A stretch of 64,000 bases of DNA from Mesodorylaimus sp. YZB2_4 (Eukaryota > Nematoda > Enoplea > Dorylaimida > Dorylaimidae): positions 62,001-126,000 of the forward strand of contig JASANH010000401.1 in the NCBI GenBank assembly GCA_030248295.1. The letters are read 5' to 3'. Shown here piece by piece: positions 56,301 to 64,000 of this stretch. Below the pieces are notes generated by a model. The model did no database searches. It was not told the origin of the DNA and was given only the letters and a program-made list of their open reading frames with translations. The stretch's first letter is position 1. Each line of letters begins with the position of its first letter. Position numbers and translations under genes: made by a program.

Positions 56301-59300
56301 GAGTCTCATTATTGGTTAATACTGGGTCATTGTTCGCATTGCATTTGACTAGGGCGAAATATCACCTGCTCACTACTGCTGATATGACTCTGAAAAGAGA
56401 TACATATATAGAGACCTGACGATCACCTTGCGTGGCCGCCTGGTCGAATATTCTCGCAGAAGCGATTCCAGCTGCCTTGATTACCATCAGCCACAGTGCA
56501 GGCTTAATATAAAATTATACTGCTGGCAATTGGCGTGATGCGGAAGATGCGGGAAATGTACAGCGAGATAGTGGATGAAAAATGCATTCTAGTGGAAAGA
56601 AAGGAGAGTTGACATCTGCTGGTGGACGTGTGTAGCTTGTACTGTACAGTACTGTACTGTAGGACATACTGTACAGAAGAGTAAGGAGACGAGTAACGAC
56701 AGCTCAAGAACTGTCATTTCACTTAGTATAACCTGTTTTCTTTGGGAATATACACGCCCGCCACGTTGCCGCATAGGCCGCGTGTACATTCCCAAAGAAA
56801 ACAGATTTAGAAGTATACTGAGATGAGCTGAATTTATTGCCGGATAGGTAGGCCTATGGTCTAAAAAAAATTGCGTCCCCATTTCTTGCCCCCACTCGTA
56901 TAATCGACTCTTCATACCATAACGCGCGGACAAAACTGCCTCAACAGGGCAAGCTGCTTCAAGAATGGTCGCACACGGGCTGCTATGTCCAGATTTACAC
57001 CAATCCGCAAGAGTCCGCTGCAAGTTCTGCTAAAAACAGTCAATCCGCTGTTTAACCAGCTGTCGGGCAAAAAATCTGTCAGATCTAGAGGATTCTAGCT
57101 GCATCTGGCAAAACGCTGGTTCAAACTACAGGCAAACCTGAAATCATTGAATGTGCTCCAGAGAGTCTTTTGCTGAGCTGTGCGTATGAATCCACTTGCA
57201 ATAACACGTACATGCAATCCTAAATTCTGAAAGTTTTCACTTTTTCTCAATCAAAATATCTACCACTAGGCGGCGTTGCAATCGTGTTGTTGCGCCAACA
57301 AAATTTTTGCACTTTTTTAAGGAGCATTGCGATTGGTCGAACTATAGAAGTGAAAAGCGTGAGATTTCTAGCGTATTTCAAAAAGAGATGATCAGTTCCG
57401 AGCCGTCTTTGATTCAATTCTGTTCACCACGCTGTATTTACAGCCTTAGTGGCCAACAGTTAAAACAATACGCCGAACATAACAATGCCTTTAATCGCGA
57501 AGAGTTCTTGGATGGGTGTGTCAAGTTCAATATAAAAAAAGCTGCCACTCCGGCGGGCCAACTAAAAATCGGTTATTTCTCCACTGTTTTTTCAAAAGAG
57601 CCACAATCGCCGTTCGACTCATTGATGCGGTCCATGTTGCAATACCACGACTTCAGTAAATTCGAAGTATATCTGTTCAGTTTGTCTGGTTGTACAGCTG
57701 GTCAACAATGGTGGCTGAAAAATGTTGCTGACATCAGTAAATTGAAGTTGGTGAATTTAGAAGAGGTAAGTGATCGATTCGATCAATAATTTGCTTGGAT
57801 TAGATTTGATTCGATCCGATAAATTGATTCCAGAGCGATGCCTGCGACATTGCTACAAAAATTGCATACCTTGGAATCGATATTCTAATCATGATCGATG
57901 ATTATCATACAAATAACCGTAATCCTTGTTTTCTACATCACCCTGCTCGAATCCAAGTAGTGTGGTCCGGATGTTATGTGACCACTGGTGAACCATCCTT
58001 TGAATATTTCATTACCGACCAGAACATCATCCCTCTCGAAATGGCCGAATTGTATACGGAGAAGCTAGCTCATTTACCAAATTCCTTATGCGTCGATTTG
58101 TACTCCAATGAATATCCAACGCCAGAAACTAAAGAAAGGCCGATTCCGACGTTGATGGGTCAACAATCAGCAACAGGAATTTTGGAATGGTACGATTTTT
58201 TTGTAATCGTCTCACCTTTATGTCATTTTTGCTTCAGGTTGACGCGATATTTCGACTTCGATGCGAAATACGTAGATGACTTTCGAATCGATATGCGCAT
58301 AGAAGACCCAGATATTGTTTCTGAATTTATTCGTGGTCGTCAACGTGAAAATCTGCCAGTCAACAGCATCGTGTATAGTACTTCTCCCAATATTTGCGTG
58401 TTGGATCCAATAACAGCCAAGGCTTTTGCTGTAGTAAGTGATCTAAAAATTTGTATTGAAGTCGTATTTTTCGCTTTGCTTTTTCTGTGAAGATACTGAA
58501 GCAAGTTCCGAGGAGTATTCTATGGTTTATTGAGTGTACGAAAGAAGCTGAAGAAAATTTGAAACAATTTTTTAAAGATCACGAAATAGACTCTAGTCGT
58601 CTGGCGTTCAGGAAACTAGAAGCTGGGTCACTGGCGCAGACCATGCCGTTGATTGATGTCCATTTGGACACACCGTTGTTCAATGATACTTATGCGGCCA
58701 TGTGCAGGCTGCAAAGTGGGATACCAGTGGTGGCCATGAAAGGTAGACTTCTAATCTTGATTAGCATGCTAAAAATCCTAAGTTTTCTGAGCTGTAGAAC
58801 CAGCAAAGTGCATGTTTTCAGGTATCCATAGGGGTAATAATTGAAGCTAGTTGTCCATATACTGTATTATCAAGAGCGGCAGCTTGCATTTATAAATACT
58901 GTATCATAAATCCATATTCAGTTTCTTCCTCCCCCCCCCCATCAAACTCATTTGCTTTGATGTTTCCTCCAGCTTTTAATTCGTAACTTTTTCTGAGAGT
59001 GTCCCTTTGCCGCCATCCAAACCGCACAGTGCCAACATTACACTTGGAGAATATACAGGGAAATAAACTACCGTATTTGGAGACATTCTCGATGCCAGTT
59101 GGTGAATTTCAGGGTCCCCAAAGTTGACCTCCAACAATGCTTTTCTACACAAAGGTTATTATTGGAGCACTCGCTGCGAGTTTCCCTGCAGAATAAAGAT
59201 GTCATCTTCAGTTAGATTTTAGCTGAGTCATTGCATGCTGCTTGTTTCATTGGCTAGATAAAATAATGCTCCACCATGTATTTTGAATTTTGTGCTCTGT

Positions 59301-59665
59301 CTGATCTGTACACTAATCGGATGATATTTTTCAGGTAACTCGCCCCACACGCGTACAACGTTTTCTCAATTGACCGCTTTGGGATGTCCAGAACTAATTG
59401 CCAAAAATCAGAGAGATTATATAAAAATAGCTGTCAAATTGGGTACCGATATTGACTAGTAAGCTGACGCAAATTGCTAGATTGTAACGCAGCAAAAAAT
59501 TTGTATTTCAGTTTGCGCGAAGTGCGTTCGAAAATTTGGGAAACTCGTCAAAATTGTGCTTTATTTAATGTCGAAATATACTGCCGTAATTTCGAAGCTT
59601 TGCTGATGAAAATGTGGGATCGATATGAAAGCGGATTGGAGCCCGTTCATATTAAGAATTTTTGA
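53388..59665 (+). CDS. Divergent O-GlcNAc-transferase (OGT)-like protein, probably inactive
   Basis: Eleven exons: 53388-53624, 53683-54096, 54164-54289, 54576-54647 (or to 54719), 55942-56112, 57322-57765, 57834-58189, 58238-58433, 58493-58742, 59335-59458, 59512-59665; about 847 residues (871 with the longer exon 4). N-terminal half: TPR units (ALTIYPNHPFILNNLG; AMKLRPNDPYIIHDLA; SALANMGALLQDAG). C-terminal half: the two OGT catalytic lobes, with CDWSNY, LKIGYFS, ARIQVVWSG, ITDQNIIPLE, LDTPL, and the end motif VKLGTDIDYLREVRSKIW. OGT adds GlcNAc to Ser/Thr of nuclear and cytosolic proteins. Key positions are changed: the GNHPTSH segment holding human His498 reads SKEPQSP; Lys842 is Val; the HTT at 920-922 is Thr-Tyr-Ala; Lys898, His901 and Arg904 are also lost. 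It is therefore probably a scaffold or regulator, not an enzyme. The exon 4 end and its intron are the least certain parts. Confidence 0.85.
54640..55615. repeat. Long inverted repeat in an OGT-like intron
   Basis: 54640-54985 is the diverged reverse complement of 55245-55615 (arms about 350 bp, loop about 260 bp). The left arm begins at CAGCCAATGCGCACAGTG, which is within or just after exon 4 of the OGT-like gene, so exon 4 border sequence is present twice, inverted. It could be an inverted duplication or a foldback transposon; no target duplication was seen. Confidence 0.65.
56733..56804. repeat. 25-bp hairpin, imperfect
   Basis: Arms 56733-56757 (CTGTTTTCTTTGGGAATATA...) and 56780-56804 are complementary except at one or two positions, with a 22-base loop. 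It lies in the OGT-like intron between exons 5 and 6. It may be the end of a small element. Confidence 0.7.
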
Positions 59666-59972
59666 TACAAAGGCGTTTTATTTTGCGTCGATATTAATCA
59701 CCATTTTGTTATTTACTAGGAATAGATCAGTTTATTTTTATGTGGCGATGTAAAGAGAAAGGAGGCAATGTCTTTTCTTGTTTTTTAAAGTGCTCTGTAA
59801 AGTTTCTTTTATGTCACATTGTTGCTCTACATATGATACATGAAGATTTCCCAAGTTTTGTTCCCCACTAATGATCCTGATGCTGATAAGGATATGGTTA
59901 GATGGCAGGTGAGACTTCTTTACCTTGAATGGCCGATAGTCGATAACTTCATGATTCCACCTGGGCAGAGAA

Positions 59973-60073
59973 GCCGACTTGGTGGCGCAGCGGTTCGTCA
60001 TTCGTCGCCCGCATTGTTTAAGGAGCGAGTGGCTGGACTCGTCCCGGGCTCGATCCCCGGAGATGGAGGTCGG
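59973..60073 (+). repeat. SINE family 1, left half (split by LINE)
   Basis: The head GGTGGCGCAGCGGTTCG and the B box GGGCTCGATCCCCGG are followed by GATGGAGGTCGG, where the SINE breaks off. It continues at 63461. The seven bases AGGTCGG (60067-60073) are repeated at the other side of the LINE. Confidence 0.75.
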
Positions 60074-60692
60074 GGGGGGGCGAATTGGGATCTCATCAAT
60101 GACAGATTGCCTAATTTGGACCGTCTTAATATTGTCGACTCAGCGCCGACCGTCGACGAGGCGTGTTCAAATCTGGCCAACGAGGTAACCTCAGTATTGG
60201 CTGCCTTGGTTCCATCCAAGTCTGTGCAGATGGATAAAATACAACATTGGATGACTGCTGATGTCCTCAAATTACTGCGCGCGAAAAACGAAGCGTATCT
60301 TCGATGGCGAAAAGAAGGGTCAACTTTGGAATACTACAATTATGGCTTACGACGTCAGTCAAGGAAAGCTATTAGATTGGCGAAATCAGATTTCATTACT
60401 TCCGCTTTAAAATCTGTGACATCGCCACGTGAATCTGGTCAACTTATCATCGATTGAGCCATGGCGACCGGGATATCCCGGTTCTAGCATTTTCGACCAA
60501 CCACTCGTTACTGAATCTGCAAAAGCCAACGCCCTTCAGTCATCATTCATTTCGAACCAGACCATGGGTGATTATGGATCTTACGCGTCACCTACAAATG
60601 TGGAGGGTGGGATCGATCAGCTAAACATCTCGCATTTCATGGTCCAAGAAGAGATCAAGCAACTACTGTACCTAATGCAGGTGCCCCAGGGG

Positions 60693-61824
60693 TAGACCCC
60701 GGATCGGGTCAGGTACTTTCGGGTCGGGTCGGGTCGGGTCAGCAGAATTTCGGGTCGGGTCGGGTCACGTTTTTGAAAGATCGGGTTAAACGGGTCAAAA
60801 ATACAGAAATTTTGCAAGTTACTACTACTGTATTAACAACTACAGAAACCTTTTCATAGTTGTTCGACTCCAGGACTTGCAGTATATGCTTCATGAATGC
60901 ATGCACAAAGTCTTTCATTCCACGTTCTCATTCTGCGTAACTTCCAAGCCTGTCAGACAAATTGTAAGCAGTGAGAATGACCAATTTTTCTGAGTGCTTT
61001 CTGCAAAGGGAAGGGTCCATATGTGATAGTTCTCATAAACATTCTTTTTAACTCTGATGAATGAGTGGGACTAGCCATACTCTAACATAAGAAGGAATTG
61101 ATAACTTTTAGCAGGTCGGAGGGGTATCTACAACCACATTTGATTCCTGAGTATGACATAACCTCCTCGGTATACCTGGCTGGAAGAGCAGTATAGTCTG
61201 TACCCAAATACCAAATATGTACCAATAATAGCCCCCTTAACCTCCATCCATGTTCCCATTGCAGAACAGTTTGCTGTGTTCAAAGGTGATAGGTATCCTC
61301 ACATCCCTCCATCAGTGGTGGAGGTTCTGACAGGAACTAGTGTCCAGCACAAAATGACTTTGTAAGCAATATCTTTTGTGAGGTCTAGATGCAACTCTAG
61401 CCTGGGGTTCATATATATTTAGGTATTTCTTTGTTTAACCAAGGAAGCTGTCTCAGACTCCAAAATTTATGACCGAGTTGTTCACGCCTATTATTCTGGC
61501 TGGTTAAATCTTGTCTCCAGTGGACAGACCCTAGTCGCTTTTAGATCTAGGGTTTTTAAAAAATTATTTGACCACTATTGTGGGAAATATGAAGGAGCGT
61601 TATTGCATTTACTAAGGATAACTAGGGAATAACAAAAGATGAAGATTCGCGTGCGTTAGATGTGTCCATCTCATATTTTCTCACAGTCACCTTTACACCA
61701 ACGCCACCACGTTCTGAGGATTTGCGAATGGTTTTTATCGCGGGAAACTTCAACTACTTATCGGGTCGGGTCGGGTCGGGTTGACCCGATCCGTCGGGTT
61801 GAACCCGACCTGATCCGGTGTCTA
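60693..61824. mobile_element. hAT-type non-autonomous element, 1132 bp, inside the LINE
   Basis: The ends TAGACCCCGGATCGGGTC and, reversed, TAGACACCGGATCAGGTC are inverted repeats, each followed by tandem CGGGT units. The exact 8-bp duplication CCCAGGGG lies at 60685-60692 and 61825-61832. Removing the element and one duplication restores LINE sequence across the site. No transposase frame is present. Confidence 0.9.
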
Positions 61825-62498
61825 CCCAGGGGACGATGGCATTACGAATAGTTCTCAAACGAATTGTGCCTTCAGTATCGCCTGCCCTGGCAGCTCTTTT
61901 CAACAGACCCTTGAATGAAGGGGTGTTTCCATCCAGCTGGAAGCTTGCAAAGGTGGTTGCTATTCCCAAACCTGGAGACAGAGGGAATAAAGGAAATTAT
62001 CGAACAATTTCTCTCCTATCTGTTTTGTCCAAAGTTATTGAACGACTTGTGGCTGAGTTCTTGCGAAGACATATTAAAATTTCCCGCCATCAACACGGAT
62101 TTTCCCAAGATAGATCAACTATCAGCGCTTTGATCCGATGTACTCAATCAATTCATGATTGGCTCAGCCAAAAAGAAGTGAGTCATGTGATTGGCATCTT
62201 TCTGGACATTCGAAAAGCTTTCGATCACCTACCGCATCCAATCTTACTTCAAACGCTCGAACGTCATCATCAGGTACCCCGCAAGCTTCTTATTTGGCTG
62301 AATTCTTATCTAACCGATCGCTGGCAGAATGTGTCCGTTGATAACTGTGCTTCGACAAGGGAGCGAGTGGTCGGTGGGGTGCCGCAAGGTAGTGTGCTAG
62401 GCCCAATATTATTCATTGCTGCCCTCGACCAGATATTTTTCGACTTTGAAACGCTATTTCCGAATGAGTCGCTTCTCGAATTCGCTTATGACACATGA
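61825..62498 (+). pseudogene. LINE reverse-transcriptase frame, decayed
   Basis: The longest surviving piece of the LINE polymerase: RT motifs from GNYRTIS to FAYDT, then a stop. Frames continue after it (62595-62840 with LNPSKCKVVVLRYNH and LGVTLS; then LDYGCQIYDPILKEDIDKL) with stops, which match the RT thumb region of CR1/jockey-like elements. Non-functional. Confidence 0.8.
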
Positions 62499-63460
62499 CT
62501 GTTAGCTCCACTAAAACGACTTAAAGATGCAGAATCAGTTCTACAGCCTGCAATAGATTTCATCCAGTCGTGATTCCTGTCTGCGGGTCTACAATTGAAT
62601 CCTTCAAAATGCAAAGTGGTCGTACTTCGATATAATCACCGTGCTCTAAGTCATTCGCCAAAGCTTACAATTGACGGCATGGTACTGGACATTGCGGAAA
62701 AAGTCAATCGCTTAGGAGTTACCTTATCAGCGGATATGGAATTCAGTGAGCACGTCTCCGAGATCTCATCTCTATCCCGATCAATGATCAGGTCCACTGC
62801 ACCGAAAATTAGGCCGACACTGTCCACCGCAGGTCTTTAAGGCAGTCTTTGAAAACCTGTATTCGGGTGAAGCTTGACTACGGCTGTCAAATCTACGATC
62901 CAATTCTCAAGGAAGACATAGATAAATTAGAACGTACCCAGGAGTACGCTTTGCGCCTTTTGACCAAAAACTGGACCGCAAACTACGCCACGGCCCTTTA
63001 AGAGTGCGGCTGGAGAGCAATGGCCGATCGAAGAAAAATTCTCAAACTGTGTTAAGTATAAAAAATTTTCTCTGGCAAGCATGATCACGATCAAAGTCGA
63101 CTCAAACTGACGTTACACTCTGGGCGCAGGGTTAGTTCACGTCTCAGTGGCTACCATTACCTTGAGCTACCCGCAAATCCAACTGGCACAATTGCATTCG
63201 AACAACCGTTTGAACACTCATCATTTATTTTATGGAATTCGATTCCACCAAACTTTATATTTTCTGTGGTCGATGAAGAAAAAAGATTATTGTCATATGG
63301 CAAGTTCAGGAAATCTTTACACTCTTTTCTGTTTTAAAAATAATCGACGTCTCACATTTTTCTTTGACTTTCCATTTTTTGTTACACAGTATGCTCATGT
63401 GCCCCGCATTTTAGTGCGCAACTGCGTTTTGCTGGGGAATAAATCAGATCAGATCAGATC

Positions 63461-63733
63461 AGGTCGGTTTGCGAACCACAAACCCCCGCTGACCTTGCCG
63501 CGGGTGACGCCGCCACGCCAGGCACGACCGCGCCACGACCACGCCAGGCCGTGGGTGCCTCACGCAGTACCGCCGAGGTACTCCAAGTGGAGAGACGGAA
63601 GCCGAACGAGTAGACAGTCTCGGCTGTCGAATACCGACAGAGTTCAAAGCCCACCCGCCATCGTTTAAGGAAGTCGGTGTCCTGTCCAGGATACCCGCGT
63701 GGAGGTGCTTCCAGTGGAGACACGCAGAGGGAA
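63461..63733 (+). repeat. SINE family 1, right half
   Basis: Resumes with AGGTCGGTTTGCGAACC exactly where the left half ended at 60073, and continues through GGAGAGACGGAAGCCGAACG to CCAGTGGAGACACGC. An internal expansion of CACGCCAGG/CACGACC units lies near 63500-63550. From 63734 to the end of the window no feature is recognised. Confidence 0.75.
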
Positions 63734-64000
63734 GATGCTGTGTTGTGTCGGTCCGTTCATTGCCCTGCTTGCAAGGTGTGACTGCAACCCAGCTGTAAGC
63801 AAAAACAAGCCTGAGCCGAAGAAAAACCTGGGCAGGAAAAATTGGTGCATGCGACTCACGGTCCCAAAAATGTCACGCCTATTGCGAGCAGCGAATCATT
63901 CTCGCAACATTTCCAACTTCTCCTAACCTTTGCCAACTCGGTTAACATTTCTCGCTTTTGCAACCTTTTCTACTTCATGATCTTTCTCAAAGCGTAACCT

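Larger units (their letters stand above)
60074..63460 (+). mobile_element. Non-LTR retrotransposon (CR1/jockey-like), 5'-truncated and decayed
   Basis: Inserted in a SINE with the 7-bp duplication AGGTCGG on both sides. It starts after a G run in the linker between endonuclease and reverse transcriptase (SAPTVDEACSNL; IQHWMTADVLKLLRAKNEAY) and continues in the RT: GNYRTISLLSVLSKVIERL, QHGFSQDRST, LDIRKAFDHLPH, GVPQGSVLGP, and FAYDT, a damaged form of the catalytic FADD box. Stops and shifts follow. The 3' end has AATAAA (63438-63443) and tandem CAGAT units, as in LINEs with microsatellite tails. The missing endonuclease and damaged FADD mean it cannot move. It is split by a hAT element. Confidence 0.85.

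Overview
This is nuclear DNA from a nematode. The clearest sign is a complete cuticle collagen gene (minus strand, 16085-17208) with a nematode cuticle-collagen N-terminal domain, interrupted Gly-X-Y blocks and the C-terminal ending common in nematode collagens. Genes have GT-AG introns, mostly 33-75 bp with some of 0.3-2.3 kb, and are spread among many transposon and SINE copies. I cannot name the species. All gene models below are assembled by hand from reading frames, splice sites and homology; no transcript evidence was available.

Layout. 0.4-15.3 kb: a family of three secreted astacin metalloproteases with C-terminal ShKT modules (two on plus, one on minus), plus a decayed astacin copy and a transposase remnant. 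The three intact genes share the same TATA box and a short noncoding first exon, so the whole promoter-gene unit was duplicated. 16.0-20.9 kb: the cuticle collagen diverges from a gene for a secreted, probably GPI-anchored protein of unrecognised Ig-like and Cys-rich modules on a Ser/Thr/Gly repeat stalk. 22.9-23.4 kb: a short BAP31-like ER membrane protein. 26.4-28.8 kb: a secreted leucine-rich-repeat protein. 32.4-34.7 kb: a secreted protein with Cys-rich ends and a Gly/Arg/His/Ser-rich middle. 36.9-38.8 kb: a membrane protein with a catalytically dead tyrosine-phosphatase-like domain. 41.6-43.3 kb: a second member of the Ig-like/Cys-rich family. 49.4-50.0 kb: a hydrophobic four-helix protein. 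53.4-59.7 kb: a divergent O-GlcNAc-transferase paralogue that lacks the known active-site residues; a decayed piece of a second copy lies at 43.9-44.3 kb.

Mobile DNA is the other half of the story. There are two tRNA-derived SINE families, a LINE inserted in a SINE and itself split by a hAT element (60.0-63.7 kb, both insertions with target-site duplications), a second hAT-type element (39.8-40.9 kb), a Mutator-like element carrying a FLYWCH zinc-finger ORF (45.3-46.4 kb), and foldback elements with long inverted arms, one containing runs like the nematode telomere repeat.

Common theme. Most recognisable genes encode secreted or membrane products (proteases, collagen, LRR, Ig-like, mucin-like stalk). 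Two of the signalling-type genes are predicted pseudoenzymes. No operon is evident.
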